Positions 21,144 through 33,227 are shown, counted from the first letter of the stretch. The stretch is 64,000 bases of DNA from Areca catechu (GCA_021397845.1 CM038052.1:43608949-43672948); one strand, 5' to 3'. Made by a program: numbers and translations. Notes: generated by a model from the sequence alone, not told the origin.

Positions 21144-22660
21144 ATGGTGAGAAGAAGATCTCTAATCAACCCCACTTTTCGACGGAAATCTTCTTAAAAT
21201 GCTCTCAACATAGTAGAAGTTAGGGAAAAGAATTCTCAACCTACTCCTCCTATCAATCAAAGGCTAGACACTATGATTGAGTAAGTCTAGCTATTGATGA
21301 ATGCCATCCATCTCCTTCAACAATCTGCCATCCAGCTCCTAGACCCATCAGCTGAACCATCCTAATGGAGCCACAGGCACCCACTCGGTGGAGTGAATAG
21401 AAGTCATCAGTCTTTTCATAGGGAGGAAGAAATTTGATGATTGATTCCTCTTCAGGAAGGAAGGAACCATCTTCGCCACCCTTAGAGAATTTCTAGGGGG
21501 ATTCGACTCTGACACACCCTCCAAATCATCGCTCTCAATGATATAATGATATCAAAAAGAAAGTCCGAGGCTGAAAGCTAGACTCGATGAAATTCAAGTA
21601 CAAGACCATCACTAGAATAACTTCTATGATTTCAACACACAATCCCCTTTTTCTAAGAAAATAATAAATGAACCGATTTTCCAACAGTTCAAGATGTTGT
21701 GAATTGAACCTTACAATAGTTATATTAACTCAGTTGATCATCTGGAAGAATATAAGGCCCTTATGAGACTCAAAGGCACATCTAATGCCTTGCTATACCT
21801 GGCTTTCCTAGCAACTTTGAAGAAAGTCACCAATATGTGGTTTTCAAGCCTACTACCTATATCCATCTATTCCTTCTAATAGCTAAGCAGCCAGCAAATA
21901 ACATACTTTTACAATCATCAACAATAGTTGAAGAATAATGATAATCTCTTCTCCATTAAGCAAGAGGAAGGAGAGGTGCTTCGAAGATATGTGGCATGCT
22001 TTAATATAGTCATATTAGAAGTCAAAGACCTGAATAAGTTCATCATAATGTTGGCCTTAAAGTGAGAACTCCAAAGTGGTCACCTTAGTTTCTCTTTGGA
22101 TAAAAATTTTCAAGGAATTATGTTGAGCTCCTCACACATGCAAGGAAATATGCCTAAGCCGAGAAAAGCTATTTCCTTCATCAAGAGGAAGGAAAGAAGG
22201 AGAATAAAAAGAAGCCGACTCGCAAGAAAGAAGCTCACGCTCAGCTAGATGCCGCCAAACCTCCAAAGAACTCAAAGCAAAATCATCATGCTTGATAATT
22301 CATTGATTATATCCCTTTGACTGCTCCTCGATATACAATTTTGATGGAGATCGAGAATAAAGACTACCTACTCTAACCATTATCCATGAAAGATCTGCTA
22401 GAAAAGAGAGACAAGAGCAAGTACTACTGTTTCTACAAAGATTATAGTCATGATACAGAAGACTGTTAGTAGTTAAAATAAGAGATTAAGAACTTGATCC
22501 ATAAATTCTACCTTAATAAGTGTATCAACAATCAGAGAAAAAAAGAGACCTCTTGGATGCACCCTAAGCAAGAAGCCAGGTCAAATAACCTATCGATCAC
22601 CAGGGTAATCAACATGCTTTTAGACCTCTTCGAAGACAGGGGCAGAAGTACAGGATGAGG
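21144..22660 (+). pseudogene. G5 gag remnant
   Basis: From ATG at 21144 the conserved gag core is recognisable near 21710-21850, where EYKALMRLKGTSNALLYLAF aligns with the G1 gag. A Cys/His remnant reads YYCFYKDYSHDTEDC near 22420-22465. Several stops and frame changes occur. Confidence 0.7.
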
Positions 22661-22699
22661 AGCCACCAGAAAAGAGACATCAGACAAAGCTGGATAGTT

Positions 22700-23080
22700 C
22701 TCTAAACGAGAACATTATTTCTTTTTCTAACAATAATATAAAGGGAATTCAAAGCTCACATGATGATGCGGTCATCATTTCTATGATAGTGGCCAACTAT
22801 AATATAAAAAGAATTTTAGTTGATAATAGAAGCTCTATTGATATCTTATTCTATGATGCCTTCTAGAAAATGAAACTACCATCTGAAAAACTAAAAATGG
22901 TAAATACTCCACTCATCGAGTTTTTTGGAAACTCGATCGTCACAGAATGAGAGATTCTCTTACAAGTGACTACAGGTCAACCACCTAAACAAGGGACAAT
23001 CTGACTAAATTTTTTGGTCAACGAGTACCATCAGCCTATAATGTTATTCTTAGATGACTAGGGTTAAATGCTTTTAGAGT
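22700..23080 (+). pseudogene. G5 protease remnant
   Basis: The strand reads DAVIISMIVANYNIKRILVD, then NRSSIDILFYDAF and a stop. It aligns to the G1 segment with IMVDSGSFTDMLFYDAF, but the catalytic DSG is DNR. It then continues as NTPLIEFFGNSIV. Confidence 0.7.
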
Positions 23081-23399
23081 AGTAGTTTCCACCTACCCTT
23101 GCTCGTCCACTTCCAAACCAAGTATGGAGTTGGAAAAATCAAAGAGTATCAAATATTAGGGAGATAATATTTTCTTACAACTATTCATATCTAAAAATAG
23201 ATAAGAGTTCTATAGATGGACAAGCTAGATGTTAGAGAAGACAACATTACAAATAGAGGGGAGCCTGTCGAATAGTTGATTAGCATTCCCCTAGGAGATG
23301 ACCTGGATAAAATTGTACAGATCAGATCCCTTCTGGTACTTGAAGTCAGAAAATGGTTGATCACATTCCTTCGAGCCAATGCCGACATCTTTACTTAAA

Positions 23400-24200
23400 T
23401 AACTATCGATATGCTAGGCATACCTTCCAATATCATTGTCCATAAACTTAGGTGGACCCTCATTACCCCCTTGTCAAGCAATAGAAAAGAAGTTTTACTC
23501 CAAAAAGATAAAAAACTATTAAAGATGAAGTAGACAAACTTATAAAAGCAGGCTTCATCAGGGAAACTCATTACTCAGACTAGATAGCCAACATGGTCAT
23601 GATCAAGAAGGCAAATAAAAAGTGAAGAATCTATATTGATTATACTAATTTTAACAAAGCCTATCTAAAAGATAGCTATCCATTGCCAATAATTGATCAA
23701 TTAGTCGATGCTACTTCTAAACATAAATTACTAAGCTTTATGGATGCTTTTTCAGGATATAATCATATCTAAATGTAAGAAGAAGATAAAGAAAAAAATG
23801 ACCTTTGTGATAGAAAGAGAGCATTATTATTCCAAAATGATGCCTTTCGGGTTAAAAAATGCTGGAAACACTTATCAAAATTTGATCAACAAAGACTTCA
23901 AAAATTAGATAGGGAAAAACATGAAAGTCTACATAGATGTAATGCTCTTCAAGAGTACAAAGGATGATCACCACATAGTTGATCTAAAAGAAGCCTTCAA
24001 CGAATGAGGTGATATCAGATGAAATCTAATCTGAGTAAGTGTGTATTCGGTATTACATCGAAAAAGTTCTTAAGCTTTATAGTGACTTAAAGAGGAATCG
24101 AGGCTAATCCTGAAAAAATTCGAGCATTTCTGGAAACAAAGCACCTTTAGAACATAAACAAAATTTAATGCTTAATTGATTGAATTGCCTCACTCAGCTG
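23400..24200 (+). pseudogene. G5 reverse transcriptase remnant
   Basis: Recognisable blocks are IANMVMIKKANKK, IDQLVDATSKHKLLSFMDAF, SGYNHI, KMMPFGLKNAG and VYIDVMLFKSTKDD. The YxDD core is changed to YIDV, so the active site is destroyed. Many stops occur. Confidence 0.75.
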
Positions 24201-25130
24201 ATTTATTTTTTGGTTAGCTGAAAAGTACTTGCCATTCTTCATAATCATAAGGCATGCTGATAGCTTCGAATGGTTGGAAAGATGTCGATCAACTTTTGAC
24301 GATCTAAAGAAGTATCTTGGCTCTCCTCTATTGCTATCAAGGTCAAAAAAAGGTGAGCAACTCTACATTTATTTATCTATTTCTCCTAATGTCAATAGCT
24401 CTATTTTGATCAAAGAAAATACAAGTGTACAAAAACCCATATATTCCATCATAAAATATTAAGGAATGCGGAAGTAAGATACACCTAGCTAAGAAGATGA
24501 TCTATGTTTTTGTCATTATGTTAAAAAGGTCATGCCCATATTTTTAGTCCTATTCTATAGTTATCTTAATAGATCATCATCTAAAATCCATATTTCAAAG
24601 GCTAGACACATCGGGGTGCCTAGCCAAGTAGGCTGTCAAATTAGGAGAGTTTAATATTGAATACAAACCTCATCCCAGTATAAAAGCTCAAATTCTCACA
24701 GACTTTATCTTGGAATGTACAATACCTAATGAAAAAAGAGAATTAAAGAAGTCAGAAGAAGAATTGACCACACCTTCTTGGGTTCCACATGTTAATGGTG
24801 CCTCAAACTTCTAAGTAAGTGGAGCTGGATTAATCCTCACTAATCCTAATAGAATTATAATAGAGTATGTCCAAAGTTTTGGCTTTAACATTATTAATAA
24901 TGAGGCTGAATATGAGATACTAAATATTGGCTTAAAAATAACCAAAGAGATTGGCATTGATCAGATCAAGGTTCTTTCTAACTTCCAACTAGTCATTGGA
25001 CAAGTACAAAAAAAGTACAAAGCCAAAAAGTTAATTATGATCAAATATCTTTAGAAAGTCAAAGACTTATCTTCAAATTTTAAAATTTTAGAAATCTAGC
25101 AGATATCCAGATTCAAAAATATCCAAGAAG
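24201..25130 (+). pseudogene. G5 RNase H and second RNase H remnants
   Basis: The first RNase H is seen at 24229-24480 (CRSTFDDLKKYLGSPLLLS, LYIYLSISPNVNSSILIKEN) and 24590-24720 (FNIEYKPHPSIKAQILTDFI). The second RNase H starts near 24775 (WVPHVNGAS), with NNEAEYEILNIGLK and then QIKVLSNFQLV where FTDSQLV is expected. The first-RNase-H Asp is missing, as in G1 and G2. Confidence 0.68.
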
Positions 25131-25399
25131 ATATCTATCGCATCTTGCCATATTAGATTGCTCGAATCTTCAAAAAGGGGTCTTTATTGAAAACTTGGAG
25201 ACCTCCGACATTGAAGAAGCCTCTATTATTGCATAACTGGAACATGGGCTAAGCTGGATTGACCTGCTAGTTAGATCTCTTGATAAAGGAGATCTTCTAA
25301 TAAATGAGAAAGAAGTCCAGAAAATCAAATTACAAGTCTTATGGTATGTCCTTCTAAATTGGCAACTCTATAAACAATCATTTTGAATGACTCCGATAT

Positions 25400-26240
25400 C
25401 TATGTTCCTCAAAAGCTAACTATATTCTTTGAGAGATTCGTGCAGGCATTTATGGCTGTCACACTGGAAGAAGTACCTTAGCCTATAAAGTCCTCAAACA
25501 TAAATTTTACTAGCCTACTATGCAGCAAGATACTATAGACTTTATCCAAAAAGGTGATCAGTGCCAAAAATTCACTAACATTCAAAGGAGGCCTTGGGTG
25601 CCAATCACTCATATCTAGCCCCATGGTCATTTGATATATGGGGAATTGATATTCTTGGGCCATTTCTAATGGCAACTGAGTAAAAAAAATTTTGATAGTG
25701 GTAATCGACTACTTCATGAATAGGTAGAAGCTAAGCCTTTAGTCCAAATCATTGAAAAGAAAGTTCAAGACTTCATCTAGAAGTCCATCATCTATCAATT
25801 CAAATTATTCAGATGCATTATTTATTATAGTGGGCAGTAGTTTGATAACAAAAGATTTTGAGAATTCTATTCGAAATTATATATTGAGCATAGGTTCACA
25901 TCAGTAGTGCACCTATAATCTAATGGAGAGGCAAAAGTAACTAATTGGACCATCCTTTAAGGCCTGAAATCCAAACTTGATCGAGTAATAGGCCTTTAGG
26001 TCAATGAATTGGATAGTATCCTTTGGTCATATTAAACAACTCCTCACATCTCAACTAGTAAAATATCTTTCAAGTGGTCAATATGACCAAAGGATAGAGG
26101 GCACAGATAATGCCCAAACTTTCAATCAGGCTCAAAAAGCAAAAACTTTGATAGAATAATTAGGTAGAGGGCATAGGTAAAGCTTAGGTAGCCTATACAT
26201 TCTTAAAACTAATCTAAAAAGAACTTTTATGGCTCAAAAA
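25400..26240 (+). pseudogene. G5 integrase remnant
   Basis: Blocks include IRAGIYGCHTGRSTLAYKVL, FIQKGDQCQKF, then WGIDILGPF (first Asp) and a degenerate IIYYSGQ where TDNG is expected. The stretch HLQSNGEAKVTN holds the Glu region, with a stop in it. It was found by alignment to G1 and G2. Confidence 0.7.
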
Positions 26241-26469
26241 GCCTAAGATTCATGTGGCTTATCTATTCTCAATAACTAATTGAAAGAATACTGATAAATG
26301 TCTATTTAAATTTCAGAATGATATGTTAAAGCTCAGAGAGCATATATTCTCCAAACACAGGGATAATAGAGATAGTTGACAAATATGAAGAAAAGAAACT
26401 TCTTTTCATTAATTTTTAGACAAGTTTCTTACAAATTACATTAATGAAAAAAAGAAAAAAGAAAAAAAG
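26241..26469. other. G5 3' spacer
   Basis: AT-rich sequence with A-runs after integrase. No repeat array comparable to the 121-bp and 85-bp arrays of G1 and G2 is seen here. Confidence 0.4.
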
Positions 26470-27126
26470 ATACATCTATTTTATTCTACTTTTCGATTTT
26501 GGAGGTTTTAGAGGCTTGGTAGTTGAGGGACTGAGACCTTTACCCTTCTTACTGCTTGAACCCTTCGAATACTCTAAAGGGGGATCATCTTCAAATGGAG
26601 GGCCAAAGGTTGCTATCTTCAGTTTAACATCCAAAGCAGCACCAATGATGTCTATGAAAGTGTATGGGTCTCCCCCTAATGCTTCATCTATTAAAGATTG
26701 GGTGTCCAGATCTATTAAGGTGAGAAAGTTGGTATTTATGTTTGAGAAGAACTCCTTTGCCTTTTAGATACATCTATTAAAACTACATTTAAATGCAAAG
26801 AAGAAAATGCTAGTATTCTTGGTAATTGTTTGATATCTTTTTGCTTCAACTCTTGGTATTTTGAGTGCCATTTTTATCACTTCATAGATAGTCATCTTCC
26901 TCCCAACCTATATCTCAATTGAAGTCCTCGAAAAATCGTCGACCTCTTTTTTGAGTGGACTTTCTATTAAATCTATTAATTTCAAAGGGTTGCCAACCCC
27001 TTTTTTCAAATTTTTGAGAGGAATACCAAACTGTTCGTCGGGCATAGGCAATACATTAACCATCTTGTCTTCAAGGATGGCCATCAAGTTATCATAGAAT
27101 GTACAAGTGATCCAAAATGGCTGCAT
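26470..27126 (-). pseudogene. Unrecognised antisense ORF, about 219 codons with two stops
   Basis: One minus-strand frame stays open from 27126 to a stop near 26470, except for TAG at 26908-26910 and TAA near 26767. It encodes LPMPDEQFGIPLKNLKKGVG, MTIYEVIKMALKIPRVEAKR, DEALGGDPYTFIDIIGAALD and a Ser/Lys/Pro-rich tail. It is strikingly less broken than the G5 pol beside it. It lies between integrase and the coiled-coil antisense ORF, so it may be a second antisense ORF or a captured gene piece. I recognise no domain. Confidence 0.5.
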
Positions 27127-27352
27127 ACATTCATGATATTAGAGAAATAAGAGAAAAAAATATTAATTTAGAAATGAAAATTTCATTATTTCAAATATTT
27201 CTACAAAGTAGAGTATTTCAAACTCCCAGTGGGAGGGACAAAAGTTGATATAAATAAAAAGAAAACACAAGAAGATAGACTTTTATACTTCTATTGCTTA
27301 ATCCAATGGAGTTTTCAGTTGAGTCTCCATGAGTGCTTCAGTATCCATGACA

Positions 27353-28630
27353 TTAATTGGATGGTGCCTCAGCAACATTTGTGACTTCTGGAGTAGTTGA
27401 TGGAGGGCGTTCAGCAAGTGCACTAATATTCTCTTGCACCTCCATTGCCTCCTCTTCTTCTGTCAAGCTAGCTATGCTCGGGATAAGGAGAGCTACATTG
27501 ATGTCTAGAGAGCTCCTCCACCTTGTTCTTGTAGTCCTTGAATCCCTCAAGAAAGGTGCTCACCAATCCCTTGGCCACATCATCCAGAAAGTCTTCTGAT
27601 GACCTGTATTCCTCCACTGCCTTCTTCTTTACTTTTTTAAGCTCCTTCTCTAATTTTTCCTTTCTCCTCTTAAACTTTTCAGAGAGAAGCCTAGCTTGTT
27701 TTGACCTCTTTGTTGGCATCAGAGAGGTTGGTCTTCAGATAATTTATTTCAATAGAAGTAGCAACCTTTAATTCTATCTTGTGGTCCTCCACAGCGTTCA
27801 CCCACGCATCAATAGCTTCAAACTACTCGACTACCTTCTTTTCTACTTCATTGGCTGCCAATAACTTTTGCTCCAATTAATTTTTCTCCCCATCATACTC
27901 GATGAAAATATTTTTGAGGTGATTGACATTGGAGATAAGCTAAAAATAGAAGTAAAGAGATAAACTTAGAAGAAAGGAAAAAGAAGTAGAAAAAGAGAAA
28001 GAAAGAAAATAGCAAGATAGAGGAATAGTTACCTGAAAAATTCCAAAGAAACTATTACAAAGTACTTGGGAGCGAGGATGTGTTTCTTGCTCTGCTTTGT
28101 CCGTAGGGAGAAAATGTAAAGAAATTTTATGTAGGCAATAGTCATGCAACTTTAAATTATTTTCAACCTTGCATCATAGTGAAAGACTAGATTAATCATA
28201 TTAATCAACATATAATATTAGAACATTTCTAATATAAGCCTACAAACAGGATCATGTATGAGTATTAACATGCAAATGAAAAAAATATAAGCACACATAG
28301 TCGTGCATCATATAAAACCACTCTATGTTTGATGCATATGTTAAAGCACACTTCTTTAGCAAACTCACCAAGAACCTTACCTTTAATCCGATGCGACACT
28401 CACCGGGTTGAGAAAAAGCTCACCAAGGAAGACAATCGCTCTGGAAGCTGCACACGTGTCGACCTCTATAGGTAATCCACACTGGAGTTCTTCCTTGACC
28501 TTCTTTCTTTGAAGTGCTAGCTTCACCGGAATGAAATGGCTTATAGACTCTCCTTCTTCTTCTTCACTAGGACACTCCAGGAGATGAAGAAGTACTATGA
28601 AGGATTTAGGAAGTGCACTCAAGAACCCTT
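27353..28630 (-). pseudogene. G5 antisense ORF, coiled-coil part and upstream remnants
   Basis: From 27719 the protein is strongly coiled coil (KFKRRKEKLEKELKKVKKKA), then YRSSEDFLDDVAKGLVSTFL, matching the antisense ORFs of G1 and G2. The acidic Pro-rich tail ends at 27353 in a shifted frame. Upstream fragments at 27940-28149 and 28383-28622 are open but not clearly alignable. Orientation and position relative to pol are the same as in G1 and G2. Confidence 0.55.
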
Positions 28631-28640
28631 CCCAAGCCTA

Positions 28641-28908
28641 TAACACTAGACAGCACATACCAAAACCCAAACCTTTCTTCCCCATACAAAGGTCTCAAAA
28701 AACTCTAGCCTTTTCTCCCTACTTATAAAGGCTTTTTCAGCAAAAACTTTCAAAGAACTTTCTTCTCCACGTCTTCATCCAACCTCAAAAAATAAAGGTA
28801 AGTGGGGTGAGAAGAAAAGGGGAGAGTTACAAAAAACAAAGGGGGTTACATAAGTTATGGGATAACATAATTATGGGGGTTACATGACATTCAAGGCCAT
28901 AGGAGTTA
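28641..28908. other. Noncoding DNA left of LTR-F
   Basis: Nothing recognisable. The last five bases, agtta, are a possible TSD of the LTR that follows, but no matching copy was found on the far side. Confidence 0.35.
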
Positions 28909-30082
28909 TGATGCGGGACAAGAGTGAAGGATCGTTGGTGAGCTGAGAAGTCACCGAGGATTAGGGTACCACTAGAAATTTTCTTTTACTTCTTTTTATT
29001 TTTTTTTCTTCTATGGAGGTAGTGAAGGAAACAATGGAAATAGAAGACATAAGTTTGAACTCTCATGAACTTTGGAACTCACTTTCACGGAGAGGCATCT
29101 CACCTCTAGGGCACCCTACCCACCTCACCTGTTAGTCTAGGACAACCCACCCATCTTACTAAAGGAGCTGTGAAGGTAAATCTCAAAGGGCATGGAGGGG
29201 GTAAAGAAGATAGAAACTCTCATGAGCCTTGGGACTCACATTCATGGAGAGGCATCTCACCTCTAGGGCACCCTACCCACCTCACCTGTTAGTCTAGGGC
29301 AACCCACCCATCTTACTAAAGGAGCTGTGAAGGTAAATCTCAAAGGCCATGGAGGGGGTAAAGAAGATAGAAACTCTCATGAGCCTTGGGACTCACATTC
29401 ATGGAGAGGCATCTCACCTCTAGGGCACCCTACCCACCTCACCTATTAGTCTTGGGCATCCCATCCATCTCACTAACGGAGCCATGAAGGTAAATCTCAA
29501 AGGCCATGGAGATGGAATCAAAGGGGAAGGGGATAACTAGAGGGGCAACACACCCTCTCTACAACACAAACAAAAGGGCATCACACCCTCACCAAAAAAG
29601 AAAAACTCAAGCTGATTTAATTCTCCATTTGATTGATTGATTTTTATAAGGGTTGATGGGATATTTATAGGCCCCAATCAAGAGATAAGGATGGGGTAAC
29701 TAACCTAAGGGAGTTATAACAAGAAACAATAATTAGTTGTAATAACTACTAGTTCTAACTATTAACTAGTTTAGTTAGGGGGTTGTAACAATAAACTACT
29801 TCTAGTTCTAACTACTAACTAGTTTAGTTAGGGAGTTGTAACAAGAAACTACTTCTAGTTCTAACTACTAACTAGTTTAGTTAGGGAGTTGTAACCAAAA
29901 ACAAGAATCCATGTGGTGCCTATGTGGATGATAAAGTGGTAGGAGCTGATGAAGTGGCGTCCAAGTGGGATGAAGTGGTCCCCAAGATAGGTTGAGTCAG
30001 CTCGAAGATGAAAGGTTGAGTTGGCTTAACTGCTTCCTCGGATTTGCTCATGGATCATCGGATAGCTCTTGGTTTTCCATCA
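28909..30082 (-). repeat. LTR of a chromovirus-like family (LTR-F)
   Basis: On the plus strand it begins tgatgcgggacaag and ends ttttccatca. The first part aligns with reversed LTR-E (58370: tgatgcggcactgcatag, then gattagggta), and both contain the ggcatctcacctctagggca-type block. A TATAAATA box on the minus strand lies at 29662-29669. Right of it comes the reversed PPT region, then the hairpin CTCGACCCCGTCGAG (30103-30117), so this is the 3' LTR of a minus-strand element whose interior is nearly all lost. Confidence 0.7.
29045..29520. repeat. About three 157-bp tandem units inside LTR-F
   Basis: The block aggcatctcacctctagggc recurs near 29093, 29249 and 29406. Units are over 90% alike by eye. 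LTR-E carries a single related unit. Confidence 0.85.
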
Positions 30083-31067
30083 TTCCCCTAGAGTGAGGAG
30101 AACTCGACCCCGTCGAGTTTGGGTTAGCAGAAACTTTGGTGGAACCGAATGCAATCAAATCCTAGATTTTTTTTCATCAACTCTACTATGAGATTTGTGC
30201 TGCTCTGAGATCTATGCTACTCTGAGATTTGTGTAGTACTTGAAGTCAGCAATAGGGAGGGAAGATGCTTTCACGTTCATGCGCTGCTTCTTCTTCCCCA
30301 CGGATGGAATCCAGGGAGAGGGAAGGCTCATGGAGGGGCTCACCGGTGTCGGCACTGGGCGAAGGATGATGGCGGCATGAGAAGAAGATGGCCGAACGGA
30401 CAGGGTTCCGGTGGTTGATAGTGTCACGTAGATCTATGGCACAGGGAGATCTCCACGGAAGGTGGCTGGGTGGAGCAGAGGGACTTCCGGCGTGCTTTGT
30501 CGGTGACGGTGGTCAAGGCGGAGTCGACGGTGGCTGGTGACAGCAGCAGGGAGATGGGGCATGGCGTCCGGTGCCTCGGCAGCAGGGGCGATTGGGGATA
30601 GGGTCGGCTTGGCCATGGAAGTGGCTGAGGATGGTCTTGAGGGGCAGATCTAGCGGGTTCTTGCCGGTATCCTCGGAGGAACCTTCGTCGGAGAAGGAAC
30701 GGTGCGGTGGAAGAAGGGCAACATGGACCTGCGGCACGGGCAATGGCTGTGGGCGTGTGGCGGCTATGGGAGGTGATCCGATCGATGCTGTGAGGGGAGG
30801 AGAGGACAGAGGTGGAGGCCGATGATGATGGGAGTTCAGGATCGGGTGGTGGAGGTGGATGGTGCACTCGGACTAGATCAATGCTCGTCGATGCTGGGGA
30901 ATTGGGTTTGGCCGACGTGGGGAAGACGTGATCGGTGGTGTTCCCGGTTGTAGGTGGTGTGGAGACAGGCTTGGCGGTGGATCCCTGGTCATCGGTTGCT
31001 GGCGATGGAGCAGGAAGGGTTGAGGGTCGGTGTGGCAGTGGATCGCTGATGGTCGAGCGGAGGGGTC
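30083..31067 (-). other. GC-rich Pro/Ser-rich stretch of unknown nature
   Basis: The first 90 bp are the remnant interior of the LTR-F element, including the hairpin at 30103-30117. A short piece resembling the other end of the same LTR family (gctgctctgagatc...) follows near 30199-30235. From about 30250 the DNA becomes GC-rich and the minus strand stays open at 30424-31077, encoding Pro/Ser/Thr-rich low-complexity sequence. It may be the 5' part of a host gene or a leader; no domain supports a call. Confidence 0.35.
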
Positions 31068-31540
31068 TGTAGGACAAACCTTTAATCCGTTATGCAGGGA
31101 TCGTACTTGTATGTGCATGCAAAACCATAAATTACGGAAGACATACCTTGAGCCATTATACCGGTCTGTAGATTGCACAGTCCTTGAGATATCCCTCGCA
31201 TAGATCTTGAGATATTCCTTCTTCTTCTTCTTCATGAGGTGACTGATATTCTCTCTCCTCACTCTCTTCTCCTTATGTGGATGATCGATGGAGAATCGCA
31301 CACCACTATAATAAGAGTTGAAAAAAGGGACTAGGTAGCCTCTTATTTATAGCTGCATATGTCTCTCCCATCAGAAGACTAAAATCTCAGTTAGTGTTTT
31401 ACTCCAGTCTAGGTTATTATATTTTATTAGAAATAGTTTTCTTTAATCAATTGGACTCTGATTCAGTACTTATGATCGAGTCAAAAGTTGACCATAATAA
31501 GCTGATAATTAGGCCACCTATTACATTTTTAAATCTAGCA
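31068..31540 (-). repeat. Probable Ty1/copia 3' LTR end
   Basis: On the minus strand the tract GGCCAAGTGAGAGAATGC (31553 downwards) resembles the purine tract that abuts many copia LTRs, and the following 473 bp start TGCTAGATTT and end TCCTACA (TG...CA). No partner LTR is in the window, and its interior would be cut by the G2 insertion at 31876. Confidence 0.4.
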
Positions 31541-31875
31541 TTCTCTCACTTGGCCTATATTATCACTCAAAACAACTTTTGATTCTATCATAACATTTTA
31601 CTTTAAAAACAAATAAAATATTTTAATTTTCTAAAACCAAAATAATAGTACTGAATCAAATTTTAAAATTGATCAAACGAGTGTACTCATATTTAAAAAA
31701 TTATCCAATTATCTATTCCTCAACAAATCCTTTATACTTTGATTAAGTAGAAAACCATTGATACAGATCATGGCGGTTATACATCTTTATTGACATACTC
31801 CCTTCCATGTATTATGATATCAATAATTCTTATTTAACCTATTCTTTTATACTGGAGTACATAGACTATTAAAAC
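31541..31875. other. AT-rich sequence between the copia-like LTR and G2
   Basis: No ORF or repeat recognised. It could be the 3' interior of the copia-like element. aaaac at 31871-31875 is the candidate TSD of G2. Confidence 0.35.
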
Positions 31876-33146
31876 TGATATGGCACGATCGCTGACGTGG
31901 AGTAGCTGTCATATGTCGTGTCAGAGAAAGATGCCATGTCAGATACTCTACTCGGGCTCCTTCGCCGGGCTGAGCTCCCTCAGAGCAATGGGGCTGCCCG
32001 TCGAAGCCGAGCTCCGCCCTTCGCCAGGTCGAGGTCGCGTGCCCGGGCTGCTTAGGCCGGAGTCGGGCGACCCCCCCAGATCGAACCCCTCGAGATCGAG
32101 CCCCGTGGTCTGGAGTCGAGCTCAGCCATCCTCCACCATGTGGACCTTTTCGAGGTTGAGTCCTCTGGGCCAGGGCCGCGCTCTGCCCTCCTCCGGCAGG
32201 TCGAGCTCTCCCGAAGTCAAGCTCTGCTGTACCGGAGTTGAGCTCAGCCCTCCTCCACCCAGTGGGGCCACATTGAGGTCGAGCCCCGCGGAGTCAAGCC
32301 CTGCCTCCCCAGCTCGGTCCCCAGCTCGGGTGAAGGTACCGGCGAACAGGAAGATAGCACCATCATCCCAGTATGCTGGCGAGCCACCTAAGGGTTGTGG
32401 TAAGACACCCACCAAGCCGCAATAACTGCCCTGGTCGCTGCTTACACCAGAAAAGGGAGAAGTCCTCCGATCGAGGTGCCATACTCTTCACCAACCACCT
32501 AAACCACCCAGAAGAGGAAGTCAACCAGGAGATTCGAATCCCGGGGGCGGCAGCTCCCTAATCGAGGCACTGCCAAGCTTCCCAAAATGGGGTGACCAAA
32601 AGGAATGTCAGAACTCATGACAGCTTCCTCTATCACAAATCGGGAAAGATATCTCGTCCATGGCCCAGGACACCACCGCACGTGCTTGACAGCCCAGCGA
32701 AGGTCCTGAGACAGGTGCTCAACGATCACCAAGACTACAAAGAACGTTCGACACCCCTAGAGGGTGAGGTATGCAAATGCAAGCACAAACACAAGTGCAA
32801 GCTCAACCATAAAGTGACACACCATAAAAAAATCCAGGCAAGTCAAGGGAGAAAGGCCACATAGAGAATCCCTATAGGTCAACCACCATCCTCCCGACAC
32901 ACTTGCACCCTACTCTCACACCACTCACTCCTCGTAGCATGGAGTCCATCAAGAGGGGCTCGACCAAGAGGACCTGTTTTCTTGGATCGTCACTGACTTG
33001 ACCATCGGAGTGCCCTTGCCGGAATCCCCGGCCCGGGTCACTAACCTCATTTTTGCAGGTTCGAAGGTGCAGGACATCCCAACCGAACCCAAGGGGCGAT
33101 CCGACCTTGACAACAGCTACAGGCCACGATGATCTTGGCAGCAACA
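31876..33146 (+). repeat. G2 5' LTR
   Basis: Starts TGATATGGCACGATCGCTGAC and ends GCAACA. The inner part has diverged gtcgagctc/gccctcc sub-repeats (31960-32330). Near 33051 ttttgcag resembles a splice acceptor, aligned to G1. Length is 1271 bp. Confidence 0.7.
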
Positions 33147-33149
33147 TAT

Positions 33150-33165
33150 TAGCACGCCAGGAAGG
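33150..33165 (+). other. G2 primer-binding site (mutated)
   Basis: TAGCACGCCAGGAAGG, aligned to TGGCATGCCAGGAAGG in G1; the invariant TGG is now TAG. Confidence 0.5.
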
Positions 33166-33227
33166 GGGGACGAGTGAAGCGATCCTTGATCCAACTTTAG
33201 TTCCTTTACAAGCAGTCTGACGGAAGG

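Larger units (their letters stand above)
20022..28640 (+). mobile_element. Degenerate Tat-lineage element G5
   Basis: Translated in pieces on the plus strand this gives gag, PR, RT, RNase H, second RNase H and integrase in the same order as G1 and G2, followed by antisense ORF remains. The sequence is AT-rich, and pol carries dozens of stops and shifts, many TAG/TAA/TGA where G1 and G2 have Gln, Arg or Trp. It is the oldest copy in the window. Outer limits are uncertain: the left side touches the G1 LTR and the right side touches an LTR of another family. Confidence 0.75.

Noticed and set aside
28909..30082. Calling LTR-F a solo LTR with TSD agtta
   Set aside because: The right border continues into the reversed PPT/hairpin region rather than agtta, so internal sequence is attached.
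31068..31540. Calling a solo copia LTR
   Set aside because: The right side carries a purine tract and not a TSD, and gggtc on the left is not repeated at 31541.
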